Source: Terribacillus aidingensis (lineage in GTDB: Bacteria > Bacillota > Bacilli > Bacillales > Amphibacillaceae). Taken from it: a DNA stretch of 64,000 nucleotides. This document shows, piece by piece, positions 8,334-16,086 of this stretch (the first letter of the stretch is position 1; each line of letters starts with the position of its first letter). The notes beneath the pieces are model-generated. The model did no database searches and was not told the origin of the DNA. It worked only from the letters and a program-made list of their open reading frames with translations. The translations under genes and the position numbers were made by a program. The DNA lies in contig NZ_CP159996.1 of NCBI RefSeq assembly GCF_040703035.1, forward strand, positions 902,001 to 966,000, written 5' to 3'.

Positions 8334-8352
8334 TGGAGAGGTTTGTTATTTT
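8319..8352. terminator. Bidirectional terminator between the GNAT gene and the V4R-STAS gene
   Basis: AACCTCTCCA and TGGAGAGGTT form a perfect 10-bp stem with loop ATTAA, which contains the GNAT stop codon; TGTTATTTT follows. The convergent gene ends at 8352, so both transcripts may use it. Confidence 0.8.
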
Positions 8353-9362
8353 CATATAATCTGTTTACCCATTTGCCCTAAAGCATAATGAATCCCGTGC
8401 TGCAATGTTTGGAAACAGTCGAATGTTGCAAGTGAGATGCCGGAGTTGGTAATTTGCAAGCCAAGCTCTGGTGAAATTCCGACAAGTAATGTCTGCGTAC
8501 CAATCAAGGATGAAGCCGATCCAACCTTGCTGATAAGGTTCGCGGTATACTGGCTGACGTCCTTATCCAGTCCTGTCAAATCGAGGAGCAGGTATCTTGC
8601 TTTATATGCAGGCAAATTCTCGAGCGTTTTAAATAGCAGTTCCTCGGATCGCTCTTCGTCATATTTTCCAATTAAGGGAACGACAACAACATGATCAAGT
8701 ACAGGAATGATCGGGGATGATAAATCACGCACCAGCTTTTTCAATTCCCTTGTCTTATCTTCGACAGTCGCTTCCAATTCCATGATTTTCTGTGATTCTT
8801 TTTTCCGTGCTAACTGATGGATATTCTCTGAAACTGTAACATCTGAAGGGAAGTAATGGATGATGGTGCTTTGATAGCCTTCCAATTGATAATGCTCCAC
8901 CTTGTACCATACATTTATTCCGAACATACCGCTGAAGATGCCAGCGTAATGGGCTGGCAAGAAGCGGCCGCCTTCGGTTTTTCCTTGAGAAACATTTATT
9001 TTATGTTCCCAGCTGTCAACCAGCTCTGCTGTCAATGTATGTTTTTCGGGATCAAGATCCTTGATTATAGTCCTTCCCCAGCCTGCAGAAGCATACGTGT
9101 TTGTAATGAGTTCCGCAGCTTTATGGATTCCAACATCAGGTTTATTTTGGAAATACTCTCCAACAACAATTCCTTGCCGATATCCTGTTGTTTCAAAAAC
9201 AAGGTTGGAAACCTCTTCTCCGGAAATCTCCTCTATCGTATCAAAAAATTCACGCATAGCACTGGAAATCCAAAATAGTACTGCATCTTGTTCTTCATAT
9301 ATGAATCTGCCTTTATCCAGTTCCCAACCAAACTGGAGGCCGCCAACTTCTATCTTGTCCAA
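8352..9362 (-). CDS. RsbR-like STAS co-antagonist with N-terminal V4R/XylR-N-type sensor domain
   Basis: This 336-residue protein has two parts. Residues ~25-185 resemble the 4-vinyl-reductase/XylR-N small-molecule-binding fold (TTGYRQGIVVGEYFQ, then SAGWGRTIIKDLD, then AHYAGIFSGMFGINVWYKVE). Residues ~215-330 are a STAS domain (PVLDHVVVVPLIGKYDEER, then ARYLLLDLTGLDKD). A helical linker (LEATVEDKTRELKKLV) joins them, exactly as in RsbR stressosome proteins, where the N-terminal domain senses and the STAS domain is phosphorylated by RsbT. The paired cysteines seen in many metal-binding V4R domains are absent, so a hydrophobic ligand rather than metal is more likely. No rsb operon is nearby. 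Confidence 0.8.
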   Translation of the reverse strand: MDKIEVGGLQFGWELDKGRFIYEEQDAVLFWISSAMREFFDTIEEISGEEVSNLVFETTGYRQGIVVGEYFQNKPDVGIHKAAELITNTYASAGWGRTIIKDLDPEKHTLTAELVDSWEHKINVSQGKTEGGRFLPAHYAGIFSGMFGINVWYKVEHYQLEGYQSTIIHYFPSDVTVSENIHQLARKKESQKIMELEATVEDKTRELKKLVRDLSSPIIPVLDHVVVVPLIGKYDEERSEELLFKTLENLPAYKARYLLLDLTGLDKDVSQYTANLISKVGSASSLIGTQTLLVGISPELGLQITNSGISLATFDCFQTLQHGIHYALGQMGKQII

Positions 9363-9611
9363 TGGTTCCGTACTCCTTTTTCGGGCGAATTATAGTCCAA
9401 GTATCATTATAAATTTTATGTAGATACAATGCCAGTTCTTTGCGGTCACGCAGTAAGTCTTATACTATCATTTCTCTATATCGGGCCAATATACTAACAA
9501 TAGCACATATTATGGATGGTTGCTGGAATGCAATCCATAATTCTCAATACGATTTACTAGTAATATACGTACGGTAATTACCGTTGGCTAACTGCACAGG
9601 AGATATGTATA

Positions 9612-9640
9612 AAATAAGAGCGTGCCGAATGGACACGCCC
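9612..9640 (-). terminator. Terminator of the YitT-family gene
   Basis: Read on the minus strand, GCGTG and CACGC pair around a nine-base loop and TTATTTTAT follows. It lies 6 bases beyond the stop of the YitT-like gene. Confidence 0.65.
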
Positions 9641-9645
9641 TTGTC

Positions 9646-10494
9646 TCATTTTGTAATATCCATAAATCCTTCACCGAAAACGTCTCGTACGTCGTATAAT
9701 GTAATAAATGCTTTTGTATCGATAGAGCGGACTATTTTCTTCAATGGAAGCAGTTCCTGCTTATTGATGACAACATACAGAATTTCTTTCTGGTTCTGTG
9801 TATAGTACCCACGTCCTTCCAGCAGCGTAACACCTCTGTCGAGCTGTGTGGAAATTGTTTTGGCGATCGTATCTTTCTGATTGGAAATGATGAACACAGC
9901 TTTCTTTGGATTTAACCCTTCAATCACGAATTCCATTACCTTAGTTGCGATATATAGCATAATTACAGTAATCAAAAGCTTCTCTGTACCGATGATGAAC
10001 CATGAAGCTGCCACTACGATCAAATCGAAGAACAGCAGGGCAAAGCTTGTGTTCCAATCAAGATACTTATTTGCAAGACGGGCAAGAATTGCAGTGCCTG
10101 CTGTCGTGCCGCCTACTTTAAGTACAAGTCCAATGCCGACACCTGCAAATAAACCGCCGAAAACTGCGTTTACTAGTACTTGATCAGAAGCTATTTCCCA
10201 GCTCTCTGTTATATGAAGGAAAATAGAATTGAGTATGACGACGATAATTGTATAAAAAACGGTCTGTTTGTCTAGGAATCGATATCCTATGATAAGCAAG
10301 AGTCCATTCAAAATTAAGTTCATGATACTCGGAGCCCAGCCAAGAGCATAAAATAAAATTATAGTAACACCTGTTACACCGCCTTCACCCAGCTCACTTG
10401 GAATAGCGAAGATATTCACTGCCAGGGCAAATAGAAAGGATCCAGCCATAAGGAATACGAGGTCTTTGAGGAAGTGCTGCTTTATCTGTTTCAT
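9646..10494 (-). CDS. YitT family membrane protein (DUF2179)
   Basis: The 282-residue product has five to six predicted transmembrane helices in its first ~200 residues, including the conserved SELGEGGVTGVTIIL segment (about 35-49) and VGGTTAGTAILARL. A C-terminal cytosolic DUF2179 domain (about 205-280) contains ISTQLDRGVTLLEGRGYYT. Bacillaceae carry several such paralogues (YitT, YpjC, YqfU, YvjA, YxkD) of unproven function, presumed transporters. Start 10494 (MKQIKQHF) has GGGGG 8 bases upstream; an upstream in-frame ATG at 10539 lacks an SD. It is monocistronic. Confidence 0.85.
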   Translation of the reverse strand: MKQIKQHFLKDLVFLMAGSFLFALAVNIFAIPSELGEGGVTGVTIILFYALGWAPSIMNLILNGLLLIIGYRFLDKQTVFYTIIVVILNSIFLHITESWEIASDQVLVNAVFGGLFAGVGIGLVLKVGGTTAGTAILARLANKYLDWNTSFALLFFDLIVVAASWFIIGTEKLLITVIMLYIATKVMEFVIEGLNPKKAVFIISNQKDTIAKTISTQLDRGVTLLEGRGYYTQNQKEILYVVINKQELLPLKKIVRSIDTKAFITLYDVRDVFGEGFMDITK

Positions 10495-10725
10495 CTGATA
10501 ACCCCCTTTTAAAATGTTGTTTCTTCTCTGATAGACCACGAGATTATATCACACTGCATTATAGCTTGCCATATTACTTGACAAGATTCTAAAAGAATAT
10601 CTGCCGGTTTCATTGCGGATAAAGAAAGGGTAATTGAATATAAAAAGTGAAATTTTAGCAAAATGCGCATAAATTGTGTCTGATTATGAAAAAGATTAGT
10701 ATGTAGATAGTAGGAGGGTATGCAG

Positions 10726-11724
10726 ATGAATGAAACATTTAAAGCGTTAATTGCAGATAAACAGGGAGAAGACTTCTCGGTCCAGGTGAGGGAATTGACC
10801 GTTGACCAGTTGCCGGAGGGAGAAGTATTAATCAAGGTCCACTATTCTGGCGTCAACTATAAAGATAGCCTAGCAACGATACCAAATGGAAATGTAGTGA
10901 AGTCTTACCCGATCGTACCGGGAATAGATTTAGCTGGAGAAGTTGTCACTTCCGAAGATGAGCGATTCCAGCCGGGTGATCAAGTCATTGCCACGAGCTA
11001 TGAAATCGGGGTTGCTCGTCATGGTGGTTATAGCGAGTACGCAAGGGTGCCGGCCGAATATATTGTCCCATTGCCGGAAGGGATGACGACGAGAGAAGCA
11101 ATGATCATTGGTACAGCAGGGTTTACAGCTGCACTTTCCGTTCAACGCTTGTTGGAGAATGGTTTGAATAAAGAAAACGGTCCAGTACTTGTTACAGGAG
11201 CGACCGGAGGAGTCGGAAGCTTCGCGGTAGCTATATTGTACAAGCTTGGCTTCGAAGTAGAAGCAAGCACAGGTAAACTAGAGGAGCAGGAATACCTCAA
11301 GGAGCTTGGAGCTACCCGTATTATTTCGCGTGATGAGGTGTATGACGGCAACCTCAAACAGCTTGCCAGCCAAAAATGGGCAGCAGCAGTCGATCCTGTT
11401 GGCGGAGAACCTTTAGCGGCGGTCCTCAGCCAGCTCAAGTATAATGGATCTGCTGCAGTGAGCGGATTGACAGCAGGAGGTAAGGTTCCGACTAGTGTCT
11501 TCCCATTCATCCTGCGCGGAATCAACTTACTTGGAATCGATTCGGTCTATTGCCCGAAACCAACTCGCGATAAAGTATGGATGCAGCTGGCAACCGCTTT
11601 TAACCCAGGAGATTTGGAACGATTCGTGATAGAAGAGCTGGCATTGGAGCAATTGCCAGATGCATTACCTAATTTATTGCAAGGTCATGCCCGAGGCCGA
11701 TATCTTGTCCGTATCGAAGAATGA
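10726..11724 (+). CDS. yhfP: YhdH/YhfP family NAD(P)-dependent quinone oxidoreductase (acryloyl-CoA reductase type)
   Basis: This 332-residue zinc-independent medium-chain reductase matches B. subtilis YhfP throughout: YSGVNYKDSLA (about 40), GIDLAGEVV, GVARHGGYSEYA, the Rossmann loop VTGATGGVGSFA (about 150) and ILRGINLLGIDSVYCP. It reduces activated C=C bonds of enones or acrylyl-CoA-like electrophiles with NAD(P)H. ATG 10726 is preferred because AGGAGG lies 8 bases upstream; ATG 10720 would leave only two. No operon partner is seen. Function in detoxification of reactive alkenals is a family-level inference. Confidence 0.9.
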   Translation: MNETFKALIADKQGEDFSVQVRELTVDQLPEGEVLIKVHYSGVNYKDSLATIPNGNVVKSYPIVPGIDLAGEVVTSEDERFQPGDQVIATSYEIGVARHGGYSEYARVPAEYIVPLPEGMTTREAMIIGTAGFTAALSVQRLLENGLNKENGPVLVTGATGGVGSFAVAILYKLGFEVEASTGKLEEQEYLKELGATRIISRDEVYDGNLKQLASQKWAAAVDPVGGEPLAAVLSQLKYNGSAAVSGLTAGGKVPTSVFPFILRGINLLGIDSVYCPKPTRDKVWMQLATAFNPGDLERFVIEELALEQLPDALPNLLQGHARGRYLVRIEE

Positions 11725-11758
11725 GTGTGACATTTGTGTGTCATAGAATTTGAACTGT

Positions 11759-11776
11759 TTGTGAACGTCGTCACAA
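11759..11776. promoter_or_regulatory. Rex-type redox operator upstream of a small membrane peptide gene
   Basis: TTGTGAACGTCGTCACAA has the TTGTGA-N6-TCACAA form of the NADH-sensing repressor Rex. It lies 65 bases upstream of the 46-aa membrane ORF at 11841 and just after yhfP. Two similar sites precede cydABCD 3 kb downstream. Confidence 0.75.
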
Positions 11777-11840
11777 ATTGTTTCCCTCTGCGATCAATCA
11801 TGGCATAATCATAATCAAATGACTATGTGAGGTGCACAAA

Positions 11841-11981
11841 ATGATTTATCTATTAATTGTGTTCGCGGTGGCTTGTGTTGTTGGCTGTTTTGCAACTTGG
11901 ATGAAGATGGTCAAACAAGACGAAAATCAATTTGCAAATGTGACGGAAACTCAGACAGAAACATATAAAAAGGCTAATTAA
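11841..11981 (+). CDS. Small membrane protein, 46 aa, under a Rex-type operator
   Basis: The ATG at 11841 follows GTGAGGTG. The peptide begins MIYLLIVFAVACVVGCFATW, a single membrane helix (about 2-21), followed by MKMVKQDE and a polar, Thr/Gln-rich tail ending KKAN. A strong terminator follows directly, so this is a compact single-gene unit with its own operator. Its Rex-type site points to induction when NADH accumulates, in parallel with cytochrome bd. Small single-span subunits of bd oxidases (CydX in E. coli, CydS in Geobacillus) make an accessory respiratory subunit an attractive idea, but there is no clear sequence match and the role is inferred. Confidence 0.6.
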   Translation: MIYLLIVFAVACVVGCFATWMKMVKQDENQFANVTETQTETYKKAN

Positions 11982-11985
11982 ATGT

Positions 11986-12021
11986 AAAAAGCGCGCTGTT
12001 CAATCAGCGTGCTTTTTTTAT
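11986..12021 (+). terminator. Intrinsic terminator of the 46-aa membrane protein gene
   Basis: AAAGCGCGCTG and CAGCGTGCTTT form a stem (one G-T pair) around TTCAAT, followed by seven T residues. Confidence 0.9.
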
Positions 12022-12124
12022 ATGACAATATTACTAACTTTTCTTCATAAAATGGGTTATAACATTAGCTGATTAGGGTAAAGGTATGATATTCGAATGA
12101 TGCTTAAGGAGAAAGGTACTGGAA

Positions 12125-12991
12125 ATGAAAACAGTTGCGGAGATGACCAAAAGTGTAAGTGCTTTTGATAATTTCGATGAAGCGGCACAGGGTGTGCTGG
12201 ATATTATCAGTGAATTCGTGAAGATTAATACACTATTTATCGCTAAAAATGATAGCGTTCATAATGAAATCATCAAAGTTGTAAATCAGAAAGAGACGCT
12301 CCTGCAGGAAGGTGAAAAGCTTCCCTTTAATGAAACATTATGCAAGCTTAGTGTGGATCACGGGAGAGAAATACTAATAATTCCCGACTTGGCGAAAAGC
12401 GAACTTTCTCAATCGCTTGAGGTAGCAAAGAATCTTGGAGGCGGCAGCTTTATCGGGATTCCGATCTATTTTGAGAACGGACAGAATTACGGAACCATTT
12501 GCGGACTTGACTCGAACTCATTTCCGTTTACAGAGGAACACATCCGACTATTTGAAACGATGGCTTCGCTTATGACTTTTGTACTTGAGCTTGATAATGC
12601 AAACAAGCAGATACAAAATTTATCAGCACCATTTGTTCCGATTACTTCTGGGGTAGCAGTGCTTCCGATTATCGGATTCATCAATGAAGATAGAGCAGAA
12701 AAAATAATTCAGCTATCTCTGCAGAAGAGTCTGGAGCTGAATTTAGACTATCTTGTCATCGACTTATCTGGTATCTCTCAGATTGATCATGTGGTGAGCA
12801 GCTCACTTCTAAAGATAGCCACCTTGCTGAAGCTTATCGGTGTGACCCCAATTCTGACCGGATTCCATCCGGATTTAGCATTGAAAGCATTATCCCTGCA
12901 GATGGAATTAAAGGACATTTTTATCGAAGCCAATTTGGAGCGTGCATTGAATAAAATCGGATTAAAATTGGAGAAACGTGATAGTTTGTAA
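12125..12991 (+). CDS. RsbR-like co-antagonist with GAF and STAS domains
   Basis: The 288-residue protein has an N-terminal GAF domain (about 15-158; FNETLCKLSVDHGREILIIP and FIGIPIYFENGQNYGTICG) and a C-terminal STAS domain (about 170-280; VAVLPIIGFINEDRAEKI, then YLVIDLSGISQIDHVVSSSL). This is the sensor-plus-STAS layout of stressosome RsbR paralogues and YtvA-like proteins. The GAF domain would bind a small ligand or sense redox state; the STAS domain carries Ser/Thr candidates for RsbT phosphorylation. ATG 12125 follows AAGGAGAAAGG. It is monocistronic. It is the second STAS protein of this type within 4 kb. Confidence 0.82.
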   Translation: MKTVAEMTKSVSAFDNFDEAAQGVLDIISEFVKINTLFIAKNDSVHNEIIKVVNQKETLLQEGEKLPFNETLCKLSVDHGREILIIPDLAKSELSQSLEVAKNLGGGSFIGIPIYFENGQNYGTICGLDSNSFPFTEEHIRLFETMASLMTFVLELDNANKQIQNLSAPFVPITSGVAVLPIIGFINEDRAEKIIQLSLQKSLELNLDYLVIDLSGISQIDHVVSSSLLKIATLLKLIGVTPILTGFHPDLALKALSLQMELKDIFIEANLERALNKIGLKLEKRDSL

Positions 12992-13025
12992 AACTAGACA
13001 AAGATATTTGTCTGGTTTTTGTTTT
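12992..13025 (+). terminator. Intrinsic terminator after the GAF-STAS gene
   Basis: AACTAGACAAA and TTTGTCTGGTT pair (one T-G) around GATA, followed by a T tract, directly after the stop codon. Confidence 0.8.
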
Positions 13026-13029
13026 AGGT

Positions 13030-13432
13030 TTGGCCCAGATTGGAATGGATTTAGCATTTGATGGAAAGGGAGAAGTATAGCGCTGTTAACAAATTTCATG
13101 TTAGCTGGGGTTTTTGAGCGTCGGGCTTCTCGGTAAGTCTTATGCATTTGTTTCAGGAGGCATTATCTATCATGCTATCAAGGGACAAATGCAGGAGCAA
13201 GGAAGATTAGCGGCGTTTTTGTATTTCTGTATACCTTGTATTCTCTATACATTTGTTTGGATAATGGTAAAATAAGGAGGGTTATCTAAACAGAAGGAAA
13301 CCCTGCTTGCTGGTCAAAGTAGTGCAGGAGTATGCGCGTTTACATAGTACGAATCAGATCCCGAAGCATGACGGAATGGCTCAAAGTAACGAGCTGATTT
13401 TCGAAAGGGAAGCATATGAGGTGGAAGTATGA
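13030..13432 (+). pseudogene. Gene-poor stretch with two degraded or very small ORFs
   Basis: No full-length gene is present. A hydrophobic reading (TTG 13114 to TAA 13275) encodes SVGLLGKSYAFVSGG followed by a second membrane helix (AAFLYFCIPCILYTFVW). Another frame just upstream reads LLTNFMLAGVF and joins it only through a frameshift at the T5 run 13111-13115, as expected for a broken small membrane protein gene. A second open frame without a proper start runs to TGA 13430-13432 (ending NELIFEREAYEVEV) and overlaps the next gene's ATG as ATGA. These could be remnants or short coupled peptides; neither family is recognised. Confidence 0.35.
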
Positions 13433-13899
13433 GAATCAGGGAAATTGAAGAAAAAGATAATCAGCAAGTCGAGCAGCTGATCCGGACTTGCTTAAAGGAG
13501 TTCGGTGCCGATAAGCCTGGAACAGCTTGGAGTGATCCAGATTTAGGTCGTTTCTATTCCTTCTATCAGCAGCCTGGTTCGAAGTATTGGGTTGTGGAAG
13601 AGGAAGGAACGATTGTTGCCGGATGCGGTATTGGTCCCATCGAAGGACACCCGGAAGTTTGTGAACTCCAGAAGATGTATACAGCCAAGAATACACGCGG
13701 GACAGGTATAGCACACGATATGCTGCTAACAGCACTTACTTTTGCTAGCCAGCATTATAGTCGCTGTTACTTGGAAACGCTGAGCAACATGACTGCAGCA
13801 AATCGTTTCTATCTGAAGACAGGCTTTCAGCGTTTGGACAGGCCTCTGAGCGAAACAGAACATTATGCTTGTGATGTTTGGTATATCAAGGATTTATAA
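13429..13899 (+). CDS. GNAT family N-acetyltransferase
   Basis: The 156-residue GNAT protein has the acetyl-CoA loop region CELQKMYTAKNTRGTGIAHDML (Q/R-G-x-G/A type, about 85-100) and the C-terminal LETLSNMTAANRFYLKTGF segment. It resembles the PhnO/YkkB-like acetyltransferases often annotated only at family level; the substrate is unknown. The ATG overlaps the stop of an upstream open frame, and its own stop overlaps the following ATG as TAATG, so it is probably cotranscribed and translationally coupled with the nucleotidyltransferase-like gene. Confidence 0.85.
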   Translation: MRIREIEEKDNQQVEQLIRTCLKEFGADKPGTAWSDPDLGRFYSFYQQPGSKYWVVEEEGTIVAGCGIGPIEGHPEVCELQKMYTAKNTRGTGIAHDMLLTALTFASQHYSRCYLETLSNMTAANRFYLKTGFQRLDRPLSETEHYACDVWYIKDL

Positions 13900-14459
13900 T
13901 GTATCGAAAGGAAGGCGAACTCTTGCACGTCAAACCAATCGTAACGCAGCTGGAAGCGAATGAGATTGTTTATGCTGTTGGGGGTTCACTGCTGCTGTAC
14001 TTAAAAGGGCTGCCAGTTAGTCCAAATGATATGGATATACTAGTAGAGCCTGAGCAGTTTGCCCGTGCAAAAAGAACACTTCAAAACATAGCGGTCATAT
14101 CGGAAGACAAGCTGCCGCTGGACCGGTTTCAAACGAAGTCATGTACAACCTTCACTATGTCAGATGGTTTACAAGTGGACTTGATGGCAGGTTTTGCCGT
14201 TTCCTATGGAGGTAATGTTTTAGAGATGCCTTTTACTGCTGTAAGGGATCAGACAATTGCCGGTGTACTGCCGCTAAGCAGTATGGAGGCATGGTATATT
14301 ATGTACTGGTTGTTGCCCGGAAAAGAAGGTAAACGTTCTGTAATGGAGCAATACTTCCGCAGAAGCGGGCTAAAGGATCGGCATTATTTACAGCAAGCAC
14401 TCGAATTTGAATTACCGGAAGGTGCCTCCGCGGCAATTCAAGATTTATTAACAATATGA
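13899..14459 (+). CDS. Nucleotidyltransferase-fold protein
   Basis: The 186-residue product shows the minimal signature of the polymerase-beta-like NTase fold: Gly28-Gly29-Ser30 (VYAVGGSLLLYLKG) followed by Asp44-x-Asp46 (SPNDMDILVEPEQF), and then a third strand with LQVDLMAGF supplying a further Asp. Such proteins include aminoglycoside nucleotidyltransferase-like enzymes and MNT antitoxins. The position after a GNAT gene might suggest modification of a shared class of small molecules, but this is not proven. The start at ATG 13899 overlaps the preceding stop; a TTG at 13923 with AAGGAAGG upstream is an alternative. There is no HEPN partner, which argues against a toxin-antitoxin system. Confidence 0.65.
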   Translation: MYRKEGELLHVKPIVTQLEANEIVYAVGGSLLLYLKGLPVSPNDMDILVEPEQFARAKRTLQNIAVISEDKLPLDRFQTKSCTTFTMSDGLQVDLMAGFAVSYGGNVLEMPFTAVRDQTIAGVLPLSSMEAWYIMYWLLPGKEGKRSVMEQYFRRSGLKDRHYLQQALEFELPEGASAAIQDLLTI

Positions 14460-14507
14460 AGAAACAGAACTCAACTTAAGTCATAATAAATTCATAGTAA
14501 CTACTTG

Positions 14508-14534
14508 AAATCCCTTTCTAAAGGGATTTTTTTG
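14508..14534 (+). terminator. Intrinsic terminator
   Basis: AAATCCCTTT and AAAGGGATTT pair around a two-base CT centre, followed by T residues. Confidence 0.85.
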
Positions 14535-14568
14535 TTTGTTAACAAAGCTGTGACGATTACGCCACAAA

Positions 14569-14586
14569 TTGTTCAATATTTCACAA
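14569..14586. promoter_or_regulatory. Rex-type operator 1 of cydABCD
   Basis: TTGTTCAATATTTCACAA matches the ideal Rex palindrome TTGTGAAATATTTCACAA at 16 of 18 positions. It lies 100 bases upstream of cydA. Rex repression of cyd genes is established in B. subtilis. Confidence 0.75.
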
Positions 14587-14628
14587 TCCCAAATAGGAAG
14601 ACAGGAGTATACTAAATGTAACAGGACA

Positions 14629-14646
14629 TTGTGACTAATTTCACAT
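14629..14646. promoter_or_regulatory. Rex-type operator 2 of cydABCD
   Basis: TTGTGACTAATTTCACAT keeps the TTGTGA-N6-TCACA core. It lies 40 bases upstream of cydA, downstream of or within the likely promoter, so binding would block transcription. Confidence 0.75.
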
Positions 14647-14685
14647 AGTTTCCGATAAAATTATGAAAAGAAAGAAGGCGGCAAA

Positions 14686-16086
14686 ATGGATGTTGTAGAG
14701 CTTTCGCGTATCCAATTTGCATCAACGACGTTGTTCCACTTCCTATTCGTTCCGTTAAGTATAGGATTGGCATTCATCATTGCAATCATGGAAACATTGT
14801 ATGTTGTCAAAAAAGACGATAAATATAAAAAAATGGCGAAGTTCTGGGGACATATATTCCTGATCAACTTCGCAGTCGGTGTTGTCACCGGTATATTACA
14901 GGAATTCCAATTCGGGATGAACTGGTCGGAATACTCCCGTTTTGTAGGGGATGTTTTCGGTGCACCGCTTGCTATTGAGGCACTGCTGGCATTCTTCATG
15001 GAGTCCACTTTCCTTGGTCTGTGGATTTTTGGTTGGGATCGCTTGCCAAAATGGGTGCATGCATTATGTATTTGGCTTGTGTCCCTAGGTACGATTTTCT
15101 CCGCATTCTTCATTCTGTCTGCGAACTCATTCATGCAGCATCCAGTCGGAGAAGTATTGCAAAATGGCAGACTTGAGATGAATGACTTCTTGGCAATCAT
15201 GACAAATGGTCAGCTTTGGGTCGAATTTCCGCATACAGTCTTCGGTTCGTTCGCGACTGGTGCATTATTCATCGTAGGTATTAGTGCTATAGCTCTTTTG
15301 CGTAAGAAACATGTGGAATTCTATAAAGGTTCCTTTAAGGTTGCTATTGTTGTCGCTTTGATCAGTGGTATCGGTATCGCATTATCCGGTCACGAGCAGG
15401 CATTATATCTTGTGGAAACACAGCCAATGAAAATGGCTGCCAGTGAGGGTCTTTGGGAAGACAGTGCCGATCCTGCACCTTGGACAGTATTTGCCAATAT
15501 CGATACCGAAGCGAAGGAAAATACAGGAGAACTTAAAATCCCATATGTGTTAAGTTTCTTATCTTATGGTACATTCAGCGGTTCAGTAGAAGGCATGAAT
15601 TCCTTGCAGGAACGTTATACAGAGCTATACGGACCTGGCAATTACATCCCGCCTGTCAAAACGACATTCTGGAGTTTCCGTGTCATGACAGTACTAGGCG
15701 GAGCAGTTCTAGCTCTATCTATCTGGGGTGCTTATCTTTATGCACGTAAAAAACTCGTTAATAGCAAATGGTATCTGCGCTTGATGATCGTTGCAATCAG
15801 CTTCCCGTTTATCGGCAACTCTGCGGGTTGGATCATGACTGAAATCGGTCGTCAGCCATGGGTTGTATTTGGATATATGAAAACAGAGGATGCGGTCAGT
15901 GCTGGTGTCACAGCTGGAGAAGTTCTTTTCTCCCTCATCACTTTCTCGGCCATGTACTTGATTCTGTTCGCGGTCATGATTACTTTGTTCGTCCGTGAAA
16001 TCAAAAAAGGGCCGGAGCATGATGTAGAAGAAACAGAACCAATCGCAGACCCATTCACGAAGGAGGGTCAACATGCTTTCTCTTAA
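14686..16086 (+). CDS. cydA: Cytochrome bd menaquinol oxidase subunit I
   Basis: The 466-residue subunit I carries haems b558, b595 and d. Visible marks are His18 (TTLFHFLFVPLSIGL), the WVEFPHTVFGSF helix with the second axial His, the MTEIGRQPW motif with the haem b558 Met ligand, and a short periplasmic Q loop typical of Bacillus. It oxidises menaquinol and reduces oxygen to water at low oxygen tension in the cytoplasmic membrane. The start has AAGAAAGAAGGCGG. Two Rex-type operators lie upstream. It overlaps cydB by 14 bases. Confidence 0.97.
   Translation: MDVVELSRIQFASTTLFHFLFVPLSIGLAFIIAIMETLYVVKKDDKYKKMAKFWGHIFLINFAVGVVTGILQEFQFGMNWSEYSRFVGDVFGAPLAIEALLAFFMESTFLGLWIFGWDRLPKWVHALCIWLVSLGTIFSAFFILSANSFMQHPVGEVLQNGRLEMNDFLAIMTNGQLWVEFPHTVFGSFATGALFIVGISAIALLRKKHVEFYKGSFKVAIVVALISGIGIALSGHEQALYLVETQPMKMAASEGLWEDSADPAPWTVFANIDTEAKENTGELKIPYVLSFLSYGTFSGSVEGMNSLQERYTELYGPGNYIPPVKTTFWSFRVMTVLGGAVLALSIWGAYLYARKKLVNSKWYLRLMIVAISFPFIGNSAGWIMTEIGRQPWVVFGYMKTEDAVSAGVTAGEVLFSLITFSAMYLILFAVMITLFVREIKKGPEHDVEETEPIADPFTKEGQHAFS

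Noticed and set aside
13899..14459. MNT/HEPN toxin-antitoxin module
   Set aside because: The GGS and DxD motifs fit an NTase, but no HEPN gene is adjacent; the neighbours are a GNAT gene and cydA.
14550..14567. Third Rex-like site TGTGACGATTACGCCACA before cydA
   Set aside because: The half-sites TGTG and CACA are 10 bases apart rather than 8, so it does not fit the operator geometry.
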